From: Irineochytrium annulatum
Taxonomy: Eukaryota; Chytridiomycota; Chytridiomycetes; Chytridiales; Chytridiaceae
Direction of reading: 5' to 3'
Assembly (NCBI GenBank): GCA_027600665.1
Contig: JADGJL010000001.1
Coordinates: 124,001-188,000, forward strand
Length of the DNA: 64,000 nt
The translations under genes and the position numbers were made by a program. Under the pieces are notes generated by a model that was not told where the DNA came from, made no database searches, and saw nothing but the letters and a program-made list of their open reading frames with translations. Of this stretch, positions 24,843-35,020 are shown one piece after another; the stretch's first letter is position 1; each line of letters opens with the position of its first letter.

Positions 24843-25814
24843 TTAACGCCCGCTTGTAGCGAGATTCTCCGTAGGCACTTCTGTCTGATTCAGAAGTTCC
24901 TGGATGATACGCTCCGCCAAGCCTTCTTGTTGTCTGATCCGGTTACGAAATACAAGTCGGTGGGCCAGCACAGGTACCGCCAGAACCTTAATATCATCAG
25001 GCAAAACAAAGTCTCTGCCATGCAGTGCAGCCCATGCCTGACTTGCCTTAAGTAATGCCTGAGCCCCGCGTGGACTTACGCCAAGTGAGAGCTCAGGATG
25101 TTGCCTTGTCGCTTCCGTTAACTGAATGATATATCGTAGCAAATCTTCGTTGATTTGCACGGTTTTATACGTATCCTGCGCCTTCAAAAGTTCTTCACGA
25201 CTGATCACTGCCGTGAGATCATCAACAGAGCGTCTGGCTACCGTACGTCTCAAGATTTCTACACTCTCTTCACTGCTTGGATAACCCATGCGAATTTTCA
25301 TCATAAAACGATCCATCTGAGCCTCAGGTAGCGGAAAAGTTCCCTGATTATCTACGGGGTTCTGGGTGGCGATAACGATAAATGGCCGTTCCAGCTGTCT
25401 CGTTGAGCCGTCGATACTGATCTGGCGTTCTTCCATGCACTCCAGCAAGCTTGATTGCGTACGCGGTGTAGCCCGGTTAATTTCATCGGCTAGTACAAGA
25501 TTGGCAAACAAGGGCCCCGGTCTGAATTCAAAATCACCTTCTTTTTGATTAAAAAAGTGAATTCCTGTTAAGTCAGAGGGCAGCAAGTCTGGTGTAAACT
25601 GTATCCGTTGGAAGGTGCAGTCCAATGAAGAGGCCACCGATTTGGCGAGCATCGTTTTCCCGGTACCCGGTACATCCTCCAGCAGTACATGTCCTGACGC
25701 TATAATCGCTGTCATCACCAGCTCAATGGTATGCTCTTTTCCCACAATTACTTTTCCCACGTGATCCATCAATTGTTGATTCATTCGTTCCATTCCTTGG
25801 ATTTCCATCTGCAT
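24843..25814 (-). CDS. MoxR-type AAA+ ATPase
   Basis: A 323-residue AAA+ protein of the MoxR group: Walker A GVPGTGKT-type (VLLEDVPGTGKTML), Walker B VLADEINRATPRTQSSLLECMEE, sensor 1 VIATQNPVD, then arginine-finger and sensor-2 regions (LSLGVSPRGAQALLK). MoxR ATPases act as chaperone-like factors for vWA partners, here probably the DUF58 protein directly downstream. GGAAGG lies 5 bases before the first ATG (25814); an in-frame ATG two codons later is possible. Confidence 0.93.
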   Translation of the reverse strand: MQMEIQGMERMNQQLMDHVGKVIVGKEHTIELVMTAIIASGHVLLEDVPGTGKTMLAKSVASSLDCTFQRIQFTPDLLPSDLTGIHFFNQKEGDFEFRPGPLFANLVLADEINRATPRTQSSLLECMEERQISIDGSTRQLERPFIVIATQNPVDNQGTFPLPEAQMDRFMMKIRMGYPSSEESVEILRRTVARRSVDDLTAVISREELLKAQDTYKTVQINEDLLRYIIQLTEATRQHPELSLGVSPRGAQALLKASQAWAALHGRDFVLPDDIKVLAVPVLAHRLVFRNRIRQQEGLAERIIQELLNQTEVPTENLATSGR

Positions 25815-25887
25815 CTCATCCTTCCGTTATGGAGCTTATGTATTCGCATTCATTACTAACTATAACCCTAATTGGCAACATAAAACA

Positions 25888-25914
25888 AAGGAGTCGGCAG
25901 ATGGCCGACTCCTT
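25888..25914 (-). terminator. Terminator after the PAS histidine kinase
   Basis: An 11-bp perfect stem AAGGAGTCGGC/GCCGACTCCTT over a 5-base loop, followed on the minus strand by TGTTTTATG. Confidence 0.85.
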
Positions 25915-25929
25915 GACTCCCCGCACTTC

Positions 25930-27036
25930 TCAAAATACCAAAGGCAACATAATCATAAACCGCGTACCCTCGCCTTTTTTGCTATCCACAGAGATGGTAC
26001 CTCCATGGTTCTTGATGATTCGGTAACTTACTGACAGTCCAAGTCCCGTTCCGCTCTCCTTGGTCGTGAAGAATGGATCAAACAGACGTACAAGCGTATT
26101 ATGGTCCATCCCATGACCGTTATCCGCGATGGAGATCTGCACAAACTTGTTTTCCGTGGCAGTAGATATTCGAATTAGACCGGTATGTTCTTCACCGACT
26201 TCCTCGATCGCATCCATTGCATTTTTCACCATATTCAAAATAACCTGCTTAATCTGTTTGACATCAATGGACACATTCAGCGGGGCATCCCCTTCATCCA
26301 GAACGATCTCGCATCCCTTCATCAAACCTTCGCTTTCTGTCAGCAGGACCACCTCTTTGAGTAAAGAGTCGACAGACATCACGGTCTTCTGTGGAGCCGA
26401 TGGTTTAGAAGAATTCAAAAATTCGTAGATGATGTCGTTCGCCCGATCAATCTCCGTCAGTATGATTCGCGCGTACTCGTCTTTGCCGAGCTGCAGCAAA
26501 TGGGGCCTGAGCAGTTGGATGAACCCACGGATTGCAGTCAACGGATTACGAATTTCATGAGCAATAGATGCTGAAATCCGCCCCAGCATCGCAAGTTTGT
26601 CATTTTGATAAGCGGTCTGTTCGATTTGTTTATAATCAGATACATCTTTGACGCTGAACAAAAAGTCGCCATCCATCTGATCACCGTACGTTACAGTAAC
26701 CAGCCAATGCCTGCCGTATTCATCGATCAACTCATGATAGCGCTTACGATGAAAAATGGTTTCCCGATAAATACGTAAAATTTTCTTTTTCTTGAATCGG
26801 CTCATCTGCGGATGATGCAGCATTTGCATCAGGGTGCAGCCGCTCAACAGACTTCTCGGAAGTTCCAACAACTTTGCCATCTGAACGTTAATAAACGTCA
26901 ATACACCGTGACTGTCAAACAACATAATACCGCTATCCAGATGTTCCAGTACATTCTCGTACTTGTTGTTATCCAGATGCACAGGCGGGAATCCATCCGT
27001 TGGTTGAGGCACTGTATCCTGAAATTCACTAATCAT
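25930..27036 (-). CDS. Soluble PAS histidine kinase (KinA-like)
   Basis: A 368-residue cytoplasmic kinase: one PAS domain (about 24-135, YENVLEHLDSGIMLFDSHGVLTFIN), a HisKA domain with the phosphorylated His160 in SIAHEIRNPLTAIRGF, and a HATPase domain with N box NMVKNAMDAI, G1 DNGHGM, F box and G2 GTGLGLS. There is no transmembrane segment or response regulator nearby. Orphan soluble kinases of this design commonly feed the sporulation phosphorelay, which is an inference here. The ATG at 27036 behind AAGGAGGA is chosen over an upstream in-frame ATG at 27174. Confidence 0.92.
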   Translation of the reverse strand: MISEFQDTVPQPTDGFPPVHLDNNKYENVLEHLDSGIMLFDSHGVLTFINVQMAKLLELPRSLLSGCTLMQMLHHPQMSRFKKKKILRIYRETIFHRKRYHELIDEYGRHWLVTVTYGDQMDGDFLFSVKDVSDYKQIEQTAYQNDKLAMLGRISASIAHEIRNPLTAIRGFIQLLRPHLLQLGKDEYARIILTEIDRANDIIYEFLNSSKPSAPQKTVMSVDSLLKEVVLLTESEGLMKGCEIVLDEGDAPLNVSIDVKQIKQVILNMVKNAMDAIEEVGEEHTGLIRISTATENKFVQISIADNGHGMDHNTLVRLFDPFFTTKESGTGLGLSVSYRIIKNHGGTISVDSKKGEGTRFMIMLPLVF

Positions 27037-27406
27037 GTCAGGTTCCTCCTTTTCACGTAAATGATAAACTTGCCATTCGGACATCATATCATCACAGAAA
27101 CAGGAAGGGCCGATTTTATTTTTCATTACCGGTGCCCTTTCGTTGGGGGGCTGAGCCGAAAATATGGATGGCATGTCCGGAACTCAAGCTGGTCTATTCC
27201 CGGTAACCAACACTCGATCCGGAAAATCATATACGTTTGTTCCATTCCGACCTTCTCCTATTCCCAAACACGAACATTTTTTGCTCCGCCTCTTTTGCAA
27301 GTCTGCTTTTATCATAGACAAGTTTATAGAAGAGAGTCAATCGGAGAAAGTGTCGAATGGAAATTATTTTAAAAAAAACCTCGAATTAGTTCCAGAACAA
27401 CAGCAC

Positions 27407-27451
27407 AAAAACGAAGCCGTTTCACCCCTTAGGCAAATCAGCTTCGTTTTT
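27407..27451. terminator. Terminator after the zinc-ribbon gene
   Basis: Arms AAAAACGAAGC and GCTTCGTTTTT (27407-27417, 27441-27451) form an 11-bp stem with T-runs on both strands. Confidence 0.8.
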
Positions 27452-27484
27452 AATATCTTTAATTTGTGATATATCCAAATTCAT

Positions 27485-27901
27485 CTATAGTCCGGTCTTA
27501 TTATGCTGAATTTTCAGTCTGCGCTGACTCATCACAGCTAATCGACGTTTAAGTTCACTTTCCCACTTCTCGTCTTTGGTTTCTTTGGCGAGCCTGAGCA
27601 AATCCAGAGCCATATCAATCTGGCGCTGCACAATGACCATGGCATCCTCGCTCTCACGGTTTACACAGTTTTCGAAAATGGCATCCTCATCTTCTGTAAC
27701 ATAATCTTGAAAGTCGATCTCGGATGCACCGTCTCCATGCGCATATTCGGCGAGAATTTCATATTCGTTTTCCACTTTATAATGCACCTCAACCCGATGA
27801 CACACCGGGCAAAACAGCAGGGGAACATTATGAACCTGGGTGCGGTAATGCTTCAGCGTGCCCTTCGTTCCAACCATACTTGCCCCACAACAGTAACTCA
27901 T
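27485..27901 (-). CDS. YgiT-like zinc-ribbon protein of unknown function
   Basis: A 138-residue protein with an N-terminal zinc ribbon (SYCCGA...LLFCPVCHRVEVHYKVENEYEILAEYAHGDGA) and a C-terminal helical part with the repeated-looking RQIDMALDLLRLAKETKDEKWESELKRRLAVMSQRR. The CC...CPVC arrangement suggests one Zn site. AAGGAGGG is 9 bases before the ATG. It lies alone between terminators. I cannot assign a function. Confidence 0.75.
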   Translation of the reverse strand: MSYCCGASMVGTKGTLKHYRTQVHNVPLLFCPVCHRVEVHYKVENEYEILAEYAHGDGASEIDFQDYVTEDEDAIFENCVNRESEDAMVIVQRQIDMALDLLRLAKETKDEKWESELKRRLAVMSQRRLKIQHNKTGL

Positions 27902-28198
27902 TTTTGTTCACCCTCCTTATTACGTGCCGGGACTTTTTTTGTTAAAATGCATCCCGTACACTTCCAGCACTTCCGAAAAGGAATAGTTCCATCAGTGTAT
28001 CACATTCATGTACAGATTATAAATGCAGAGCACCGGAATATTTACCGGGTTTCCATACCCTATTCGCCTTACTGGCCATCAATTCCTCTTTCAACAAATA
28101 AAAAGAAGACTTTCTTCTAATATATTATTAACACGCTTAGCTGCTTGTTCAAACACTTTTGATTAACTTCGTGATAACTTCTGGCAAAAGGGTGCAAA

Positions 28199-28229
28199 AA
28201 GCCCTCAATCCCTAACGGGATGAGGGCTT
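28199..28229 (-). terminator. Terminator after the peroxiredoxin gene
   Basis: A stem AAGCCCTCA/TGAGGGCTT with inner ATCCC/GGGAT and minus-strand TTTTTGC. Confidence 0.9.
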
Positions 28230-28258
28230 GAACAAAAACCGTTCAAGTTAACCTGGCC

Positions 28259-28798
28259 TTACAGGTTGTTGTCGCCTGGTTTCCAGTTCATTGCACACAA
28301 TCCGCCGGATTGCAGTGCTTGCAGTACGCGAAGTGTTTCTTCAACACTACGGCCTACATCGTTGTGGTTAACCACTTGATATTTCAATTCGCCTTCTGGA
28401 TCGATGATAAACAGGCCGCGCAATGCTACGCCTTCTTCTTCGATCAGAACGCCGTAATCTTTAGCCACTTGCTTCGTGATGTCGGAAGCCAGCGGGAAGT
28501 TCAACTGACCCAGACCATTGCTATCTACAGGTGTGTTGATCCATGCTTTATGGCTGTGTACGGAGTCTACGCTCACGCCAAGGATTTCAGTATCCAAAGC
28601 TTTGAATTGCTCAGAAGCAACGCTCAAAGCTGTAATTTCAGTTGGGCACACAAATGTGAAGTCCAAAGGATAAAAGAAGAATACAAGCCATTTGCCACGA
28701 TAATCGGACAGTTTAACGGAACCAAAATCTTGTCCATCTCCCGATACTGTTTCCATTGCGAAATCCGGTGCTGGTCTACCAACCAAACGTTCTGCCAT
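28259..28798 (-). CDS. 2-Cys peroxiredoxin (AhpC/Prx type)
   Basis: A 179-residue peroxiredoxin. The peroxidatic Cys51 is in DFTFVCPTE, the resolving Cys168 in GGLCAMNW, with the conserved F-x(2)-P-L-D and GLFIIDP segments. It reduces hydrogen peroxide and organic hydroperoxides in the cytoplasm, reduced by AhpF or thioredoxin; no ahpF is seen nearby. The ATG at 28798 lies 11 bases after AAAGGAGG; an upstream in-frame start at 28837 would add a non-family extension. Monocistronic, with PerR-like boxes upstream. Confidence 0.95.
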   Translation of the reverse strand: MAERLVGRPAPDFAMETVSGDGQDFGSVKLSDYRGKWLVFFFYPLDFTFVCPTEITALSVASEQFKALDTEILGVSVDSVHSHKAWINTPVDSNGLGQLNFPLASDITKQVAKDYGVLIEEEGVALRGLFIIDPEGELKYQVVNHNDVGRSVEETLRVLQALQSGGLCAMNWKPGDNNL

Positions 28799-28920
28799 AA
28801 CTAAAAATTCCTCCTTTGGGATTATGTAAGCATCCATATGGATTGCTCATCATCAAGAAAAACGCGAACGCCTTTCCTGTAATTAAAATGATTTGATACT
28901 TGATAACAAGTACAAGTAAA

Positions 28921-28949
28921 ATGTTATCATCCGGACTTCCCAAAGTCAA
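28921..28949 (-). promoter_or_regulatory. Promoter of the peroxiredoxin gene
   Basis: Minus-strand TTGACT (28944-28949), 17-base spacer, TAACAT (28921-28926). The PerR-like boxes lie immediately upstream. An alternative TATAAT at 28951-28956 exists with a poor -35. Confidence 0.6.
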
Positions 28950-28951
28950 GA

Positions 28952-28983
28952 TTATAACCATTATTTTTTTATAATAATTATAA
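28952..28983. promoter_or_regulatory. Tandem PerR-box-like operators
   Basis: TTATAATAATTATAA at 28969-28983 is an exact match to the PerR box consensus TTATAATNATTATAA. A second copy TTATAACCATTATTT at 28952-28966 matches 11 of 14 positions, with centres 17 bases apart. They lie just upstream of the -35 of the peroxiredoxin promoter. Confidence 0.65.
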
Positions 28984-29017
28984 ATAAGGATTTTTCGTGC
29001 CAAAAATCATAAAGGAA

Positions 29018-29056
29018 CAGCCCTCTGTACATTCCATAACTGGAAACAAAGGGCTG
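29018..29056 (-). terminator. Terminator after leuB
   Basis: CAGCCCT pairs with AGGGCTG with an inner TCCA/TGGA stem about 20 bases after the leuB stop. The T-tract (TTCCTTTATG) is weak. Confidence 0.65.
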
Positions 29057-29076
29057 CCATGTTCTTGATAATATAA

Positions 29077-30162
29077 TTACGCCTGTTTCTGAATAGCCGC
29101 TACAATCAAATCGCCCATTTCGGTCGTGCTGATCGCTGTGCTCTTGTCTACAGCAATATCACTCGTGCGGTGTCCTGCATTCAATACATTCGACACAGCT
29201 GCTTCAATGGCATCCGCACCTTCTGCATAACCAAAGGTTGTGCGGAACATCAACGCCAAAGAGAGAATGGTTGCAATCGGATTAGCGAGGCCTTGACCTG
29301 CGATATCCGGTGCAGAACCGTGTACCGGCTCATAGAGTCCGAAGCTGCCTTCTCCCAGTGATGCAGATGCAAGCATACCGATGGAACCCGTCAGCATCGC
29401 TGCTTCATCACTCAAGATATCTCCGAACATGTTTTCCGTTACAATAACATCGAAGCTGGCTGGGCGACGAAGCAATTGCATCGCACAGTTGTCTACCAAC
29501 ACATGCTCCAGTTCAACATCCGGATAATCCGGTGCTACCCGATTCACAACTTCACGCCAGAGACGGGAAGTTTCCAATACGTTGGCTTTGTCTACAGAAG
29601 CCAGCTTCTTGCGACGTCCTTGCGCAATTTCGAATGCCTGACGAACGATTCGCTCCACTTCTGTTACATTATATGCACAAGTATCTACGGCCTCTTCACC
29701 CTGTGCACTTTCACGTCTGAACTTCTCACCGAAGTAGATACCACCTGTCAATTCACGTACCACCATCAGATCTGTACCTTCAAGTACTTCCGGCTTCAAC
29801 GTTGAGGCATCCTTCAAGCAATCAAATACGACAGCCGGACGCAGGTTGGAGAACAATCCGAGTGCTTTGCGAATACCCAGCAGGCCTGTTTCCGGGCGAA
29901 GCTCCTTGCTGTTGTTATCCCATTTTGGACCGCCAACCGCTCCAAGCAGGACTGCATCTGCACTTTTACACACGCTCAGTGTTTCTTCTGGAAGAGGTGT
30001 ACCCTTCTCATCAATCGCGATTCCACCAAACAGGGCATGCTCTGTCTCAAAACGATAACCGAATACTTCCTCCGTACGTTTAAGAACTTTCTCAGCCTCA
30101 GCTACGACTTCAGGGCCGATTCCGTCACCTGCAATAACTGCAATTTTTTTCACGTCTGCCAT
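29077..30162 (-). CDS. leuB: 3-isopropylmalate dehydrogenase
   Basis: A 361-residue NAD-dependent decarboxylating dehydrogenase for leucine synthesis. Hallmarks: [17 protein letters not shown] at the N-terminus, [12 protein letters not shown] (substrate binding), ...[29 protein letters not shown], and [16 protein letters not shown] (nucleotide loop). ATG at 30162 follows AAGGAGTGG; a GTG four codons upstream overlaps the ribosome site and is rejected. In most relatives leuB directly follows leuA; here an oppositely oriented aldo-keto reductase lies between them. leuC and leuD are outside the window. Confidence 0.97.
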   Translation of the reverse strand: MADVKKIAVIAGDGIGPEVVAEAEKVLKRTEEVFGYRFETEHALFGGIAIDEKGTPLPEETLSVCKSADAVLLGAVGGPKWDNNSKELRPETGLLGIRKALGLFSNLRPAVVFDCLKDASTLKPEVLEGTDLMVVRELTGGIYFGEKFRRESAQGEEAVDTCAYNVTEVERIVRQAFEIAQGRRKKLASVDKANVLETSRLWREVVNRVAPDYPDVELEHVLVDNCAMQLLRRPASFDVIVTENMFGDILSDEAAMLTGSIGMLASASLGEGSFGLYEPVHGSAPDIAGQGLANPIATILSLALMFRTTFGYAEGADAIEAAVSNVLNAGHRTSDIAVDKSTAISTTEMGDLIVAAIQKQA

Positions 30163-30325
30163 TGGGTTGTCCACTCCTTATATTTCATTCATTAATTATT
30201 CATAAAGTAACGTCTCATATTAACTCTCTCTTTTGTATCATATTCCAAGGTCATTTGACCAAGATATACAATCTATGACTTTAATAGATTTTACCTATAA
30301 GCCGATAGAGATTAACTTTCACAAG

Positions 30326-30355
30326 TTGTTCCTGACCCTCCCGGTAGGGTAAAAT
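30326..30355 (+). promoter_or_regulatory. Promoter with MerR-type operator for the aldo-keto reductase
   Basis: TTGTTC (30326-30331), 18-base spacer, TAAAAT (30350-30355). In the spacer lies the inverted repeat ACCCT-CCCGGT-AGGGT (30335-30350). A palindrome of this type between -35 and -10 elements is typical of MerR-family activators. No merR gene is in the window. Confidence 0.5.
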
Positions 30356-30396
30356 ATAGCTGAATTCAAATCAGGTACGCAGGAGGGATAAGCAAC

Positions 30397-31377
30397 ATGC
30401 AATATTCGTATTTGGGTAAATCAGGCCTCAAGGTCAGTCGAATCTGTCTCGGTACCATGAATTTCGGGCCTGCTACAGATGAAAAAGAAGCTTTCCGCAT
30501 TATGGACGCAGCACTCGATGCAGGGGTGAACTTTTTTGATACCGCTAACATCTACGGGTGGGGTGAAAATTCTGGGCTTACCGAAGAAATTATCGGACGC
30601 TGGTTCAATCAGGGCGGTGGCAGACGTGAAAAAGTAGTTTTGGCCACCAAAGTCTATGGCTCCATGCATGATGATACAGATGGCCCCAACAACGAAGCTG
30701 GCCTCTCTGCCTATAAAATCAGACGGCATCTGGAGGGTTCCCTCCGCCGCTTGCAGACCGATCATATCGAACTGTATCAGATGCACCATGTTGACCCAGC
30801 TGTATCATGGAATGAACTGTGGGGTGCATTTGAGAATGCCGTTCATCAAGGTAAAATCGGTTATGTAGGGTCAAGCAACTTTGCTGCATGGCAGATTGCA
30901 ATCGCTCAAAGCGAAGCCAACAACCGCCATTTCCTTGGCCTTGTTTCCGAACAGCATAAATACAGCCTCAACTGTCGTTTGCCTGAGTTGGAAGTACTGC
31001 CTGCTGCCAAAGAACTGGGCCTCGGCGTCATTCCATGGAGTCCGCTTGATGGTGGGTTACTGGGACGTAATGCTCTGCAGAAGCTGGAAGGAACACGCAG
31101 TGGCGGCATCGCGGGACGAATTGAGCAACAACAGACTCAGCTTGAAGACTTCGCAGCGCTCTGTCGTGATCTCGGTGAACCACAGGATACGGTAGCTTTG
31201 GCATGGGTTGCAGCCAATCCCGCAGTAACCGCTCCAATTATTGGACCGCGTACACTGGAGCAGTTTGAGACCGCACTCAAATGTCTGGATGTAACTTTGG
31301 ATGAAGCCGTGCTCAAACGTCTGGATGAGATTTTCCCAGGTCCAGGTGGACATGCACCTAATGCATACGCGTGGTAA
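30397..31377 (+). CDS. Aldo/keto reductase
   Basis: A 326-residue TIM-barrel NADPH oxidoreductase. The catalytic tetrad is visible: Asp and Tyr in FFDTANIYGWGENSG, Lys in VLATKVYG, His in YQMHHVDP. The C-terminal cofactor segment reads APIIGPRTLEQFE. It most resembles the broad YdhF/PdxI-like or general stress AKR group; the substrate is not determinable. GGAGGG lies upstream of the ATG. It is encoded opposite to leuA and leuB. Confidence 0.92.
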   Translation: MQYSYLGKSGLKVSRICLGTMNFGPATDEKEAFRIMDAALDAGVNFFDTANIYGWGENSGLTEEIIGRWFNQGGGRREKVVLATKVYGSMHDDTDGPNNEAGLSAYKIRRHLEGSLRRLQTDHIELYQMHHVDPAVSWNELWGAFENAVHQGKIGYVGSSNFAAWQIAIAQSEANNRHFLGLVSEQHKYSLNCRLPELEVLPAAKELGLGVIPWSPLDGGLLGRNALQKLEGTRSGGIAGRIEQQQTQLEDFAALCRDLGEPQDTVALAWVAANPAVTAPIIGPRTLEQFETALKCLDVTLDEAVLKRLDEIFPGPGGHAPNAYAW

Positions 31378-31462
31378 TAACTTGATAGCGTATGGTAATG
31401 CACGAGGTCACCGTAGAAACTACACTGTGTGGACCTGCCCTAATTATATATATTAAAAGCAA

Positions 31463-31498
31463 AAGAGTCTGACCCTCCATAGGAGAGTCAGACTCTTT
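31463..31498. terminator. Bidirectional terminator between the aldo-keto reductase and leuA
   Basis: AAGAGTCTGAC pairs with GTCAGACTCTT and inner CTCC/GGAG, with short A/T runs on both sides. Confidence 0.85.
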
Positions 31499-31602
31499 AC
31501 GTACCTCACTGAACGGAACATAGCAGGCCGAACGATCTTCTATATCCATTCGAAATGAGATACATCTTCCTGTCAGCGTACATTGCTGCACCGGAACGGA
31601 GC

Positions 31603-33144
31603 CTACAGGTTCACATTTACACGATTTGTGTATGTCTTGCGTTTCTCAATTAATTGATTCAGACCGTCTACATAGGCACGTGCACTTGCACCCAATATAT
31701 CTGTGCTTACACCACGTCCTTGTACGGAAACCTGATTTTGAGTCAGCACAACATGTACTTCACCCAATGCATCCTTGCCATGTGTTACCGATTTGATCGA
31801 ATAGTCAGACAACGTTACGTCTTCCCCACTTACTTGGTCAATCGCATTGTAGATCGCATCTACCGATCCATTACCCTCCGCCTGCTTCTCAACCGTATCC
31901 CCGTCAAGCGTTGCAATCCGGACTTTGGCTGTTGGTACCGATTCATCTCCGTACGTAACAAAGATCGATTCCAGTTTATACACCTCGGGTGCATCCTGCA
32001 ATTTCTCTTCAATTACGGCAAGCAGATCTTCGTCAGTAACTTCTTTTTTCTTATCAGCCAGCTCTTTGAACTGGGCAAATGCCCGATTCAATGCTTCTTC
32101 TTCCAACTCATAGCCAAGATCGATCAACCGCTCACGGAAGGCATGACGACCGGAATGTTTACCCAGTACAAGCTTGCTTTCCTTCAAACCGATGGACTCT
32201 GGCGTCATAATTTCGTACGTTGTTTTTTCCTTCAGCATGCCGTCCTGGTGAATGCCGGATTCATGTGCAAAGGCATTCGCCCCAACAATGGCTTTGTTTC
32301 CTGGCACAACCATACCTGTTAAACGGCTAACCAAACGACTGGTCCGTGCAATTTCAGATAACTGCAACGAGGTTTTCGCCTTGAAAAATTCCTGACGTGT
32401 CTCCAGCGCCATAGCAATTTCCTCGATCGCCGTGTTACCTGCACGTTCACCAATGCCATTGATCGTACCTTCGATCTGATCGGCCCCGTTGAGGATGGCT
32501 GCTAGTGTATTGGCCGTCGCCATACCCAGGTCATTATGACAGTGGGCACTCAGCTGTACCTTTTCAATCCCGTGCACATTCTCCTTGAGATGTTTGAAAA
32601 TGTTTCCGTATTCATATGGACTGAGGTAACCCACCGTGTCCGGAATATTCACTACGGCTGCGCCTTCTTCAACAGCCATATTCACCATTTCCACGAGGAA
32701 ATCATATTCAGTACGACCTGCATCCTCAAGTGAGAACTCGATCTTCGAAAATGTTTTCTTCGCATAACGAATCGCGGAACGAGCTGTATCCAGTACCTGC
32801 CCTTTGTCCATACGCAATTTATGTTGGCGGTGAATAGGTGAAGTTGCCAGAAAAACGTGAATACATGGGTCCTGTGCACCTTTAAGTGCTTCCTTAACCG
32901 CATCAATGTCTTGCTCTCTGGAACGGGACAAGCCAATTACGGTAACATTTTTAACCGCTTTTGCTACTGCATTGACAGCTGCCAGGTCGCCTGGAGATGC
33001 CGCCGGGAAACCAGCTTCCATCCGGTCAATGCCAAGCCGCTCGAGCTGATGGGCAATTTCCACCTTTTCACGAGTGTTCAGATTGACTCCCGGGGATTGC
33101 TCTCCATCACGCAGCGTTGTGTCAAATACATAGATTTTACGCAC
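31603..33144 (-). CDS. leuA: 2-isopropylmalate synthase
   Basis: A 513-residue enzyme that condenses acetyl-CoA with 2-ketoisovalerate in leucine synthesis. N-terminal DRE-TIM barrel with FDTTLRDGEQSPGV, metal motif SAHCHNDLG and NTAIEEIAMAL; HSGRHAF in the linker; C-terminal LeuA allosteric domain (about 390-513) for leucine feedback. A GTG at 33144 is chosen, 8 bases after AGGAGG; a longer frame reaches 33213. It is the last gene of the ilvB-ilvH-ilvC-leuA unit. Confidence 0.97.
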   Translation of the reverse strand: MRKIYVFDTTLRDGEQSPGVNLNTREKVEIAHQLERLGIDRMEAGFPAASPGDLAAVNAVAKAVKNVTVIGLSRSREQDIDAVKEALKGAQDPCIHVFLATSPIHRQHKLRMDKGQVLDTARSAIRYAKKTFSKIEFSLEDAGRTEYDFLVEMVNMAVEEGAAVVNIPDTVGYLSPYEYGNIFKHLKENVHGIEKVQLSAHCHNDLGMATANTLAAILNGADQIEGTINGIGERAGNTAIEEIAMALETRQEFFKAKTSLQLSEIARTSRLVSRLTGMVVPGNKAIVGANAFAHESGIHQDGMLKEKTTYEIMTPESIGLKESKLVLGKHSGRHAFRERLIDLGYELEEEALNRAFAQFKELADKKKEVTDEDLLAVIEEKLQDAPEVYKLESIFVTYGDESVPTAKVRIATLDGDTVEKQAEGNGSVDAIYNAIDQVSGEDVTLSDYSIKSVTHGKDALGEVHVVLTQNQVSVQGRGVSTDILGASARAYVDGLNQLIEKRKTYTNRVNVNL

Positions 33145-33190
33145 GCTTCGCACCTCCTGTACTTGTATTATAATGTTTCTCTGAACCAGC

Positions 33191-33223
33191 AATAGCGGCA
33201 CACGCATAAGCACGGCCGCTATT
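33191..33223 (-). repeat. Inverted repeat between ilvC and leuA
   Basis: Perfect 9-base arms AATAGCGGC and GCCGCTATT over a 15-base loop, 47 bases before the leuA start. No U-tract follows, so an RNA-processing or stability hairpin is likelier than a terminator. Confidence 0.5.
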
Positions 33224-33283
33224 CCCAGTTAAAGCTTTAAGTTTACTTGAATACCTTAAAGTGCATATTCTAAAAGTTAATGC

Positions 33284-34405
<1,122 letters not shown>

Positions 34406-34537
34406 CGGGAATGTATCTATCTTTTCAAGCGTTACATCACTAAAATGTTATATTGCAACTAGTAAGGGACTGACACTTTCACATAAGATCAACTATATAT
34501 GTTAGCTCACCGTCGTCCCTTTTCATTCATTATAGCC

Positions 34538-35020
34538 TTATGCGTTGCCGCGTACCAATGCAGTTATGCCTGTACGGGACAATTCGCGAATGCCGTATGG
34601 CTTGAGCAACTCAATCATTGCATCAATTTTGTCCGTATCTCCAACCACCTGAACAATCAGGCTGCCTGGACCAACATCTACAACGGATGCGCGGAATGTT
34701 TCAACCACACCCAGAATCTCAGGACGCTCGGAAGGCTCTGCTTTAACTTTGATCAGGGCAAGTTCACGGGCTACCATCGGTTTCAGGCTGAAATCAACCA
34801 CTTTGATCACATCGATGATTTTGTACAATTGTTTCTCAATCTGCTCCAGCGTTTTATCGTCACCAATGGTGACAATAACCATCCGGGAGAGTCCGGGTTC
34901 TTCTGATTGACCCACTGTAATACTCTCAATGTTAAATCCGCGTCGACCGAACAACCCCGATACCCGCTGAAGGACGCCTGGCTGATCGTTAACCAATATT
35001 GAAATCGTATGTCTAATCAT
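34538..35020 (-). CDS. ilvH: Acetolactate synthase small (regulatory) subunit
   Basis: A 160-residue ACT-domain regulator of acetolactate synthase. It begins IRHTISILVNDQPGVLQRVSGLFGRRGFNIESITVG, the canonical ACT start, followed by the C-terminal domain. It confers valine feedback on IlvB. It overlaps the end of ilvB by 4 bases. Confidence 0.97.
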   Translation of the reverse strand: MIRHTISILVNDQPGVLQRVSGLFGRRGFNIESITVGQSEEPGLSRMVIVTIGDDKTLEQIEKQLYKIIDVIKVVDFSLKPMVARELALIKVKAEPSERPEILGVVETFRASVVDVGPGSLIVQVVGDTDKIDAMIELLKPYGIRELSRTGITALVRGNA

